DNA of 64,000 nucleotides from a bacterium (GTDB lineage: Bacteria; Oederibacteriota; Muellerivitia; Muellerivitales; Muellerivitaceae). Positions 9,089 through 16,794 of this stretch are shown piece by piece. Every line of letters starts with the position of its first letter. Position 1 is the first letter of the stretch. The notes beneath the pieces are model-generated. The model was not told the origin of the DNA and did not search any database. It saw only the letters and a list, made by a program, of their open reading frames with translations. Location of the stretch: assembly GCA_035549195.1 (NCBI GenBank), contig DASZRK010000002.1, positions 124,001-188,000 on the forward strand. Direction: 5' to 3'. The position numbers and the translations under genes were made by a program.

Positions 9089-9120
9089 GAAAAAAAAAGT
9101 GGGCCGGAAAGGGCCCACTT
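9089..9120 (-). terminator. Rho-independent terminator downstream of polC
   Basis: AGTGGGCC (9098-9105) pairs with GGCCCACT (9112-9119); on the minus strand the stem is followed by a run of eight or so T residues (9090-9097). It lies about 100 bases past the polC stop. The sequence between the stop and the hairpin shows no gene. Confidence 0.85.
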
Positions 9121-9219
9121 ATCTGGACAGCCTTAAATTCACGCTCTTTGTATCAAAAAGGCCTGGATTTGGCAAGGGCGGGCCCGCCAAAACATTTGAA
9201 AATAAAGGATTTTCTCGGC

Positions 9220-12200
9220 TTAGAAGAGAGTGGCCTGGTTGGATTCGGGCATGGCCTTCAGGCACCCATGGCCCTTGAGGATCTCCACCACGTTCTTGTT
9301 CACGCCGCAGCGCTCCACCAGGTCCTCGATGGTCGAGAACTCCCCTTTGGCGCGTTCTTCCTGGATGGCGTCGGCGGCGGTCTCCCCCAAGCCCGGAAGG
9401 CCGATCAAAGGCGGGCGCAGCTTCTTTTCCCCGCCATCCTCCTGGACCTGGAACTGGCGGCTGTCGGACCTGTAGATATCGACCGGCAGGAACTTCAGGC
9501 CCCGGGCATAGACCTCCTCCACCACTTCCAGGATGGAGGCCTCGTCCAGTTCCTTATTGGTCGGTTTTTCCAGGGAGCGGATGAGCTTGATGCGTTCTTT
9601 CACCCGGCCCGGGCCCCCGCAGGCGACCGTGGCGTCGAAGCCGAAGGACTTGTTGGTGAAGAAGTCGGCGTAGAAGGCCAGGGGATGGTGCACCTTGAAA
9701 TAGGCGATCCGGAAACTCATCACGCAATAGGCCACCGCATGGGCCTTGGGGAAGATGTACTTGATCTTCTTGCAGCTGTCGATGTACCAGGCCGGGACCT
9801 TGGCGGCCGCCATGGCCTGCTCGTACTCGGGCTTGAGGCCCTTTCCCTTGCGAACATCCTCCATGATCTTGAAGGCCAGGGCCTCTTCCATGCCCCGGGC
9901 CACGAGGTCGTTCAGCATGTCGTCACGGGTCGAGATGACGGTCGACAATGTCGCCGTTCCCTTCTTGATGAGCTCCTGGGCGTTGCCGAGCCACACGTCG
10001 GTCCCATGGGCGAGCCCGGAAAGACGGGCCAAATGCTCGAAGCGGGTCGGCTTGGTGTCCCGGAGCATGTCCATGGCGAACTGGGTGCCGAACTCGGGAA
10101 CCCCCAGGGTCCCCAGGTCCTTATCCGTCTTGTCCTTGAGGTTGAGGGCCTGGGTGGACGAGAAAAGGCTCATGGTCTTGGGGTCGTTCAGGGGGATCTT
10201 GAGGACATCCACGCCCGTCACGGTCTCCAGGCGCTTCAGGCTGGTCGGGTTGTCATGGCCCAGGATGTCGAGCTTCACCAGGCAGTCGTGCATGCTGGCG
10301 AAATCGAAGTGGGTGGTGATGACATCCCGTTCCTTGTTGTCGGCCGGGTACTGGACCGGGCAGACGTCGGTGATGTCGAACTCCTTGGGCAGGATGACGA
10401 TGCCGCCCGGATGCTGGCCGGTCGTCTTGGAGACGCCCGAGCAGCCTTTCACCAACCGGTTCAACTCCGCGTTCCTCGGATTGCGGCCCGCCTCCTCCAC
10501 GAACTTCTTCACGAAGCCGAAGGCGATCTTGTCCTGAACGGCCGAAATGGTGCCGGCTCGGAAGCAATGGTCCTTGCCGAAAAGCTCTTCCACGTATTTA
10601 TGGGCTTCATGCTGGTACTCGCCCGAGAAGTTGAGGTCGATGTCCGGCATCTTATCGCCCTTGAACCCCATGAAGACCTCGAAGGCGATGGAGAACCCGT
10701 CCCGGATGGAATCCTTGCCGCAAATGGGGCAGTTCTTGGGAGCCAGGTCCACGCCCGCCATGGAGGCCGGGTTGGGCGGGAACTCGGACCAATGGCCGCT
10801 ATCGCAACGCCAGTGGGGCATCAAAGGGTTCACCTCGGTGATGCCGCAGAGGAAGGCCACGAAGGAACTGCCGACGCTACCCCTGCTCCCGACGATATAG
10901 CCGTCGGCCATGGACTTCTTCACCAGCTTCATGGCGATGACATAAAGGGTGGAGAACTTGTTGTTGATGATGGCGTTCAACTCTTTTTGGAGGCGTTTTT
11001 CGATGAAATCCGGGAGCGGTGAACCATAGAGGGCATGGGCCTGCTCGGTGGCCGTCTTTCGCAAAAGCTCATCCGCCCCTTCCCACATGGGGGACAGGGT
11101 CTGGGTCGGCAAGGGTTCCACGTCCTCAATCATCTCGGCGATCTGCCGGGGCCCTTTCACCACCAGTTCATGGGCCATCTCCTCGCCGAAATAGGCGAAG
11201 TCTTCCTTCAATTCGTCGGTCGTCTTGAAATAAAGGGGAGCCTGGCGCTCCACGCCGTAACCCATGCCGGCATGGATGATCTTGCGATAGACATCGTCCT
11301 GGGGCTCCAGAAAATGGGAGTCCCCGGTGGCCACCACCGGTTTTCCCAGCTTCTTCCCCGTCTCATAGATGCGCTTGGTGAGGGATTGAAGCTCTTCCAT
11401 GTCCTTGACCTTGCCGTCGGCCACCATGAACTCATTGTTGGCACAGGGCTGGATCTCGATGTAATCGTAGAAATCGGCAACTTCCTCCAGGGGTTTGTCC
11501 CCTTCCAGAAGGTGCTGCCAAACTTCCCCCTGCTCGCAGGCCGATCCCAGGATGAGCCCTTCCCGCTTCTCCTGCAGGAGAGCCTTGGGGATAAGGGGCC
11601 TTTTATAGAAGTAATCCAGGTGGCTCTTGCTCACCAATTGGTAAAGGTTCTTCAGGCCGGTCTTGTTCTTGACCAGGATGATGATGTGGTAGATCTCCAT
11701 GCCCTTTTCGCGCTTGAACTCGTCCACCAGGTAGCCTTCCATCCCCAGGATCAGCTTGATGCCGTGTTTTTTGGCGGCCGCCCGGGCTTCCGGGTAGGCC
11801 TGCACCACCCCGTGGTCCGTGATGGCGATGGCGGGATGGCCCCACTGGGCCGCCCGCTCGATGAGGCGGTCGATCTTGGAAAGGCCGTCCATGCGGCTCA
11901 TCTGGGTGTGGCAGTGGAGTTCGACGCGCTTCTCGGCGGCCCGGTCCTTGCGGGTCTCCGGCGGCGCCATCTTCATGATGTCCTTGGCCGTCATGGTGAG
12001 CTCGTCGTTGGAATACTTGTCGGGCCGAAGGTCACCCCGCACCCTGACCCAATCCCGTTCCTTGAGGCCGCCCTTGAACTTTCCGTCGTTCTCGTGGAAA
12101 AGCCGGATATCCAGGGAATCGGTATAGTCGGTGATGGTCATCTTGACCAGGATGCGCCCGCTCCGGGTGGTGAAGTTCTCGTAGTGGATGATCTCGCCCT

Positions 12201-12888
12201 GCACCACCAACCCGTTGCACTCTTCCTTGACCTGCATGGACTGGGGCTCCTCGGCGATCTTGCGTCCATAGATGACGACCGGTTGGGGGGCCTTGGGAGC
12301 GGCGAACCCCACGGGCTTCTCCTCCGCGGCCAACGGCGTTTCGGGAAGGATGGAACCATTGATGACCAGTTCCACTTTGGGCTCGATCCCGGTGCGGGTC
12401 TTCAAAAGGTCGGCTAGGCGCTTGGGGAATGCCTTACGGTCCAACTGTTGCCGGGCCAGCTCATGGGGGACCTCGAAGTTCAGGGTCGTCCCTTGGGCCT
12501 GGTATTGGTAATGGGAGAACCAACCTTCGGCGATCTCCGCCTCTTCGCCCAGGCAGAAGAGCAGGTCCTTCTCATGGGCGGCCAGGTAATCCGCCAGGGT
12601 CACGGCGGAAGGGGCGTAATGGACGTCCAGCACCACCCGGCGCACGTTCGGAAGGGTATCTTTCAAATAGTTGGAGACCAAGCTGTAGGTGGCCGGCGGA
12701 ACCGCCTGGGGCATCTTGATCCCCAGGAGCAGAAGGCCCCTCTCCGGATAGACCTGGACCCCCAAAAGTTCGGCCTGGAGGAAACGCTCTTGCTCGAAAC
12801 ATTGGAGTGGGATCTGTTGCAGCAGTTGGTAGAAGGGGGAGGCGGCCGGGTCGGAAGGGGCGACAGTGGGGCTATCGACGGGACTCAT
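9220..12888 (-). CDS. polC: PolC-type DNA polymerase III alpha subunit lacking the exonuclease domain
   Basis: Replicative C-family DNA polymerase of the PolC branch. 1222 residues: N-terminal domain and OB fold (about 1-330), PHP domain from VELHCHTQMSRMDG, palm with GDKMPDIDLNFSGEYQ and KLDILGHDNPT (the catalytic Asp residues), FPKAHAVAY in the fingers, and an HhH-like end closing with NQATLF. In typical PolC a DEDD exonuclease of about 200 residues interrupts the PHP domain after GMEANLVDD. Here GMEGYLVDEF runs directly into IYHIIILVKNKTGLKNLY, so the exonuclease is absent; no FDVETTGL-type motif is present. The first zinc knuckle reads CDSGH instead of CxxC, the second CPIC. GGAGG precedes the ATG at 12888. 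Confidence 0.95.
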   Translation of the reverse strand: MSPVDSPTVAPSDPAASPFYQLLQQIPLQCFEQERFLQAELLGVQVYPERGLLLLGIKMPQAVPPATYSLVSNYLKDTLPNVRRVVLDVHYAPSAVTLADYLAAHEKDLLFCLGEEAEIAEGWFSHYQYQAQGTTLNFEVPHELARQQLDRKAFPKRLADLLKTRTGIEPKVELVINGSILPETPLAAEEKPVGFAAPKAPQPVVIYGRKIAEEPQSMQVKEECNGLVVQGEIIHYENFTTRSGRILVKMTITDYTDSLDIRLFHENDGKFKGGLKERDWVRVRGDLRPDKYSNDELTMTAKDIMKMAPPETRKDRAAEKRVELHCHTQMSRMDGLSKIDRLIERAAQWGHPAIAITDHGVVQAYPEARAAAKKHGIKLILGMEGYLVDEFKREKGMEIYHIIILVKNKTGLKNLYQLVSKSHLDYFYKRPLIPKALLQEKREGLILGSACEQGEVWQHLLEGDKPLEEVADFYDYIEIQPCANNEFMVADGKVKDMEELQSLTKRIYETGKKLGKPVVATGDSHFLEPQDDVYRKIIHAGMGYGVERQAPLYFKTTDELKEDFAYFGEEMAHELVVKGPRQIAEMIEDVEPLPTQTLSPMWEGADELLRKTATEQAHALYGSPLPDFIEKRLQKELNAIINNKFSTLYVIAMKLVKKSMADGYIVGSRGSVGSSFVAFLCGITEVNPLMPHWRCDSGHWSEFPPNPASMAGVDLAPKNCPICGKDSIRDGFSIAFEVFMGFKGDKMPDIDLNFSGEYQHEAHKYVEELFGKDHCFRAGTISAVQDKIAFGFVKKFVEEAGRNPRNAELNRLVKGCSGVSKTTGQHPGGIVILPKEFDITDVCPVQYPADNKERDVITTHFDFASMHDCLVKLDILGHDNPTSLKRLETVTGVDVLKIPLNDPKTMSLFSSTQALNLKDKTDKDLGTLGVPEFGTQFAMDMLRDTKPTRFEHLARLSGLAHGTDVWLGNAQELIKKGTATLSTVISTRDDMLNDLVARGMEEALAFKIMEDVRKGKGLKPEYEQAMAAAKVPAWYIDSCKKIKYIFPKAHAVAYCVMSFRIAYFKVHHPLAFYADFFTNKSFGFDATVACGGPGRVKERIKLIRSLEKPTNKELDEASILEVVEEVYARGLKFLPVDIYRSDSRQFQVQEDGGEKKLRPPLIGLPGLGETAADAIQEERAKGEFSTIEDLVERCGVNKNVVEILKGHGCLKAMPESNQATLF

Positions 12889-12969
12889 CCTGCCTCCAAC
12901 GGCTCTATATCGGGTTTGGGAAGGGCTTGGGGGTGACTCCTTCGAACTATACAACCGGTAGATGAAAAA

Positions 12970-13689
12970 TCAAATACTTTTATGAACGTCTTTATAAGCC
13001 AGCATGTGGAAGAGTCTCTGTTCTTTTTCGTCATCGAACCCACAGGTGTAGTCGAAATTTTTTGGATTTTCATAAGTGCCGAACAACATATCCCACCAAA
13101 CGATATCGCCGTAATTGTTCCGGTGTTTTTGGTAACGATGATGGATCCGATGCATTTCGGGCCTTTGAAAAAAGAATCCAACCCAATGTGGGGTTTTTAC
13201 GTTCGTGTGATAGAAAAACTCCCCAAGAGCGGTACAAAGGGTATAAATGGCTCCCGCCTCCAGGGAAAGACCCAACACCGTATAGACCAAAACGCTGCCG
13301 ATGAGAGAATTGACGATCATTTCCCCGGGGTGTTTATAGAAGGACGTGATGACTTCGATCCGTTGGGGGCTATGGTGAATTTGGTGGAACGCGAGCCAAA
13401 GAAGATCGACCTTATGACGCCAACGGTGCCACCAATAAAAAACAAAAGTGGCGATGAAATAGGCGAGAAATCCACCGGTCAAAGGCCCCATCGAAGAGCC
13501 TAGATGGAAAACGGACCAAGAAGAAAGCCAGCGTTCCCAAGTGATCCCCGCCAGGAGCACGACCAAAAGTTGGATGAGATTGACACAAACCACACGCAGG
13601 GACCAGGTCTTGACCGGTGGTAATTTCCAACCCGGGAATGCCCTTTCCAAAAGAAAACAAAAAAGGAACGCAAGAAGGATGATCTTCAT
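12970..13689 (-). CDS. Sterol desaturase / fatty-acid hydroxylase family membrane protein
   Basis: Integral membrane di-iron oxygenase of the fatty acid hydroxylase superfamily; the substrate (lipid or carotenoid-like) cannot be told. The 239-residue product has several hydrophobic segments and the His-cluster series: HRWRH, HQIHHS and HRIHHRYQKH, plus HTN between them. The start is ATG 13689. The gene is visibly AT-richer than its neighbours polC and the DUF1207 genes, which may indicate recent acquisition. No partner gene is evident. Confidence 0.85.
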   Translation of the reverse strand: MKIILLAFLFCFLLERAFPGWKLPPVKTWSLRVVCVNLIQLLVVLLAGITWERWLSSWSVFHLGSSMGPLTGGFLAYFIATFVFYWWHRWRHKVDLLWLAFHQIHHSPQRIEVITSFYKHPGEMIVNSLIGSVLVYTVLGLSLEAGAIYTLCTALGEFFYHTNVKTPHWVGFFFQRPEMHRIHHRYQKHRNNYGDIVWWDMLFGTYENPKNFDYTCGFDDEKEQRLFHMLAYKDVHKSI

Positions 13690-13757
13690 CTCGAACCCCC
13701 GCTCCCCTTCACTTCCTGCTCGATTTTAACCCTCAACCTTTTCCACAGGTACACATT

Positions 13758-14600
13758 TCAGGGATCGAAGAACACGCCCAGACCCCAATGGTTGTCCCGC
13801 ACCTCGTAGAACTGGCCGTACTCGCTGTTGCCGTTGTAGTAGGTCAGGGCCAGCCGCACGCCACCCTCGCTCTCCCTTTTTCCTTTCCATTGGAAGCCCC
13901 ATTGGAAATCCTGGTTCGTGACGCTCCCCGCTTCATCCTTGACCTTGAGGTCATAGGTGAAATAACCGCGTCCCGTCGTGCCCAAAAGGAAGTCAAAATA
14001 ACCGGTGTAGAGTTCGGCGCCCAAATGGAAGAAAAAGGGTTTTTCCATGGGCGCCACATGGGGGGAATAACCGGCCCCGCCGTAAAGCCGGACTTGCTCG
14101 GAGGGCGTGAAGGAAGTGATCCACCGGAAACTCTCCCGGGTGTAGATGAAACGCGGGATGGCCAGGAAGAGCTCGTCGCCCAGGTGGGAACTGACATGGG
14201 TATAGTCCAGCCGGTTCGAGAGGACCCCCGATGTTTCGCTGAAGTACATGCCCAGGTACCAATCGCTCGCCCTTTCGGGATAGGTGAAATGGCCGAGGGA
14301 GTCCAGTTCGATGAAACTGGCCCCCCAGATGCCCCAGCCCCAGCGGCTCCCGTCCTTCGGGACCCATTGGAGGAACTCCAGCGTCGGGCCCACGGACCCT
14401 TCGAAGCGGGGATAGGTCAGGTTGGCCAGGATGGCGTTCTGCGGTTCCCGGGGATCACCGATGAGCCGGTCAAAGGCCGGATGGGACGGCAGGAACAAAA
14501 GCCGGTCCTCCTCCGCTTTCAAAACCGACGTCTTTGACCACAGAGGCACAGAAACACAGAAAAGGACCAGGAATATCTTCTTCGTTCTGTTCATCAACAT
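13758..14600 (-). CDS. DUF1207-family secreted/outer-membrane protein, copy 1
   Basis: Function unknown. The 280-residue product has an N-terminal signal peptide, then the DUF1207 pattern: FLPSHPAFDRLIGDPREP, a GWGIWG segment, SSHLGDEL, YTRESF and a C-terminal YYNGNSEYGQFYEVRDNHWG ending in FFDP. Many alternating hydrophobic strands suggest a beta-barrel or beta-rich outer-membrane protein. ATGs at 14600 and 14594 are both possible. Its start codon and hydrophobic signal-peptide core (VLFCVSVPLW) are encoded by an inverted-repeat element of the CACAGAG family. A paralogue lies directly upstream, so this is a tandem duplication. Confidence 0.8.
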   Translation of the reverse strand: MLMNRTKKIFLVLFCVSVPLWSKTSVLKAEEDRLLFLPSHPAFDRLIGDPREPQNAILANLTYPRFEGSVGPTLEFLQWVPKDGSRWGWGIWGASFIELDSLGHFTYPERASDWYLGMYFSETSGVLSNRLDYTHVSSHLGDELFLAIPRFIYTRESFRWITSFTPSEQVRLYGGAGYSPHVAPMEKPFFFHLGAELYTGYFDFLLGTTGRGYFTYDLKVKDEAGSVTNQDFQWGFQWKGKRESEGGVRLALTYYNGNSEYGQFYEVRDNHWGLGVFFDP

Positions 14601-14630
14601 TTTTGAACCGTGCCTCTGTGTCTCTGTGGT
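14537..14630. repeat. CACAGAG-type inverted repeat, family A (copy 1), overlapping a signal-peptide coding region
   Basis: Left arm ACCACAGAG GCACAGAAA (from 14537) and right arm TGCCTCTGTGTCTCTGTGGT (14611-14630) are complementary around a centre of about 45 bases. On the minus strand the centre carries the start codon of the DUF1207 gene and the left arm encodes its signal-peptide core. Confidence 0.8.
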
Positions 14631-14639
14631 GGATCGGGT

Positions 14640-15479
14640 TTATGGATCGAAGAACAATCCGAACCCGAAATGCTCGTCGTGATCCCGGAGGAACTGCCCG
14701 AACTGGGAATTCCCGTTGTAATAGACCAGGGCTAGGCGGATGTCCCGGCTTTCCGCTTCCTTGAACTTCCACAAAAGGCCCACCTGATAGGTCTGGTCCA
14801 GGACCTCGATCTCCTGGATCCAGCGCAGGTCACCCGAGGTGTAGCCCCGCAGGACGGTTCCCCAAAGGTCGGCCGGACCGGTGAAAACCTCGGCTCCCGC
14901 GGAAGCGAACAGGGCCGCTCCATGGGGCGCCATGTTCCACCAGGCACCCAGTTTGGAATAGAAGGTAAGGTCCGGGGAAGGCCGGAAAGCCAGGGCGTAA
15001 TTGAAGTTCTCCCGGCTGAAGAAGATCGGGTTCCGGATCCCTTGCAGGGCATCCCCCAGGTGGGCGCTTCGGTGCTGGAATTCCAAACGGTGGGAAAGGT
15101 CCCCGGAAACCTCGCTCACATACATCCCCACGTTCCAATCCCCCGCTTGCATGGGAAAGGTCGCCCCGTCCTCGTCCAAAAGGATGGTCCCGTCGCCGAA
15201 GACCCCCCAGCCCCATCGAGTACCGTCCTTCGGCAAGTATTGGAGGAACTCGAAGGTGGAGCCCACGGCCCCCTCGAACCGGGTCTTGTCGCCATAGGCG
15301 GTCAGGCCCGTATGGGGCTCCCGCAGATCGCCATATAGGGGCTGAAAAAGGGGAGCGACGGGGAGGAAGGTCCAGGTTTCCTGGGCAAAAGCAGGAACGA
15401 CTATCGAACCACAGAGAACACAGAGTTCACAGAGAAGGCCCCAAGAAAGGAAAAAATTTTTCCGACGACTTTTCCTCAA
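14640..15479 (-). CDS. DUF1207-family secreted/outer-membrane protein, copy 2
   Basis: Function unknown; paralogue of the gene at 13758 with the same length and motif order (FLPVAPLFQPLYGDLREP, RWGWGVFG, SAHLGDAL, FFSRENFNYALAF, YYNGNSQFGQFLRDHDEHFG, FFDP). It begins with a TTG at 15479. The signal peptide has a basic n-region (RKSRRKN), a core that includes LCELCVLCG, and an AFA-QE cleavage site. The Leu-Cys triplets are a literal translation of three 9-base repeat units of the family A element at 15408. Stop at 14640 lies 39 bases before copy 1. Confidence 0.78.
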   Translation of the reverse strand: MRKSRRKNFFLSWGLLCELCVLCGSIVVPAFAQETWTFLPVAPLFQPLYGDLREPHTGLTAYGDKTRFEGAVGSTFEFLQYLPKDGTRWGWGVFGDGTILLDEDGATFPMQAGDWNVGMYVSEVSGDLSHRLEFQHRSAHLGDALQGIRNPIFFSRENFNYALAFRPSPDLTFYSKLGAWWNMAPHGAALFASAGAEVFTGPADLWGTVLRGYTSGDLRWIQEIEVLDQTYQVGLLWKFKEAESRDIRLALVYYNGNSQFGQFLRDHDEHFGFGLFFDP

Positions 15480-15508
15480 ATCTCTGTGTCCTCTGTGCTC
15501 TCTGTGGT
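15408..15508. repeat. CACAGAG-type inverted repeat, family A (copy 2), overlapping a signal-peptide coding region
   Basis: Left arm is three 9-base units: ACCACAGAG, AACACAGAG, TTCACAGAG (15408-15434). The right arm at 15481-15508 is its complement in units of CTCTGTG plus two bases. The centre of about 46 bases contains the TTG start of DUF1207 copy 2. The centre sequence differs from copy 1, while the arms match. Confidence 0.85.
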
Positions 15509-15512
15509 GAGA

Positions 15513-16667
15513 TCAGTTTTTAAGGATCTTTTCGTAGGCTTCGATCATCCGCCGGGCCATGGACCCGGAGGACCAGCGGTCGGCCTCGGCCAGGGTCTCG
15601 GACTTCTTCTGCGCGTACAGGGCCTTGTCCGTGAGCATCCGCAGGACCGCATCGGCAAATTCGTCCTCATTCAGGCCCGTCGTCAGGCCGCCTCGGCCCG
15701 ACGCCATCACGTCCTTGATACCCATCTCGGCCACCGCCACCACGGGGGTCTCGGCGGCCATGGCTTCGGTCACCACCAACCCTTGGGTCTCGGTGATGGA
15801 GGCGAAGACGAAAAGGTCGGAACCGGCATAGCAGTCCCGCCAATCGTCCTTGCTCAGGTAGCCGGCGAAATGCACGTAATCCTGCATCTTCAGGTCCAGG
15901 GCCATCTTCTCCAGATGCTTCTTGGCGGCTCCCTCGCCGGCGATGAGGAACTGGAGGTTCGGGACCTTCGGTTTAAGGCGGTGCACGATCCGCATGAGGA
16001 AGTCGATGTTCTTCTCCTCGGCCACCCGCCCCATGAAGAGGACGACCTGGTCCTCGGGCTTGTAGCCCTTGAGTTTCCGGAACCGTTCCGGGTCCTTGCC
16101 CCGGAACCGCTCCAAGCGGATGCCCGTCGGGATGACCTCCACCGGCTTGGTCACGTCGTAGCTCAAGAGGACGTTCTTCATCTCGCTGGAAGGGGTGATC
16201 AGCAGGTCACAGGCGTTGCAGTAGCGCCGGCTGGCGCTCTTGGCGTACCAGACCCCGAAGGATTTGGGCAGGAACCAGAGATAATGCTCCGTGTAGGCCG
16301 CGAAAAGGGTGTGGTAGGTATGCACCACCTTCGCCCCCGACTTGCGGGCCCACTTCACCGCCGGACCCCCGATGGTGAAGGGGGTCTGGGTGTGCACGAT
16401 ATCGTACTTCTCGTCGATGAACCGTTGGACGAGCTTCTTATCCTTCCAGGGCATTCCCAGGCGGTCCTCGGGGTCGAAGAAAAGATAGAAGGACGGGAAC
16501 CGGAAGACCTTGTAAGGAAGGCTTTCGTCGATATGGTTCGGGAAGGCGGGGGCGTAGATGTGGACCTCGTGCCCCAGCTTGGCGAACTCCTCGGCGAAGA
16601 TCTGGGTGGAGGTGGACACGCCGTTGATACGGGGGAAATAGGTATCGGTGACGAGAGCGATCTTCAA
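15513..16667 (-). CDS. GT4-family glycosyltransferase
   Basis: Retaining GT-B glycosyltransferase, close in layout to diacylglycerol glucosyltransferases and other lipid or exopolysaccharide enzymes; acceptor unknown. The 384-residue product starts with MKIALVTDTYFPRINGVS, typical of the group. It has the GKDPERFRKLKG and VLFMGRVAEEKNIDFL nucleotide-sugar segments and the GT4 E-x7-E region EAMAAETPVVAVAEMG. No signal peptide or membrane span, so cytoplasmic or membrane-peripheral. It lies 33 bases upstream of a family A repeat and DUF1207 copy 2; a functional link is unproven. Confidence 0.85.
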   Translation of the reverse strand: MKIALVTDTYFPRINGVSTSTQIFAEEFAKLGHEVHIYAPAFPNHIDESLPYKVFRFPSFYLFFDPEDRLGMPWKDKKLVQRFIDEKYDIVHTQTPFTIGGPAVKWARKSGAKVVHTYHTLFAAYTEHYLWFLPKSFGVWYAKSASRRYCNACDLLITPSSEMKNVLLSYDVTKPVEVIPTGIRLERFRGKDPERFRKLKGYKPEDQVVLFMGRVAEEKNIDFLMRIVHRLKPKVPNLQFLIAGEGAAKKHLEKMALDLKMQDYVHFAGYLSKDDWRDCYAGSDLFVFASITETQGLVVTEAMAAETPVVAVAEMGIKDVMASGRGGLTTGLNEDEFADAVLRMLTDKALYAQKKSETLAEADRWSSGSMARRMIEAYEKILKN

Positions 16668-16690
16668 TGAAAACCTTTCAAAACCAGTTG

Positions 16691-16785
16691 AACCACAGAG
16701 GACACAGAGTTCCCAGAGTTAAAACCAAATCCCCCTCAAGACTTTCCAAAAAATCCTTCTCTGTGCCCTCTGTGCTCTCTGTGGT
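16691..16785. repeat. CACAGAG-type inverted repeat, family A (copy 3)
   Basis: Fills the gap between proS and the GT4 gene. Left arm ACCACAGAG GACACAGAG TTCCCAGAG and right arm made of CTCTGTG words are complementary around a 35-base centre. Here no coding start lies in the element. Confidence 0.85.
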
Positions 16786-16794
16786 GAATAGCCT

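Noticed and set aside
8967-9219. Possible tRNA or small RNA gene in the polC-rimP gap
   Set aside because: The hairpins are simple terminator-like stems; no cloverleaf or T-loop consensus is visible.
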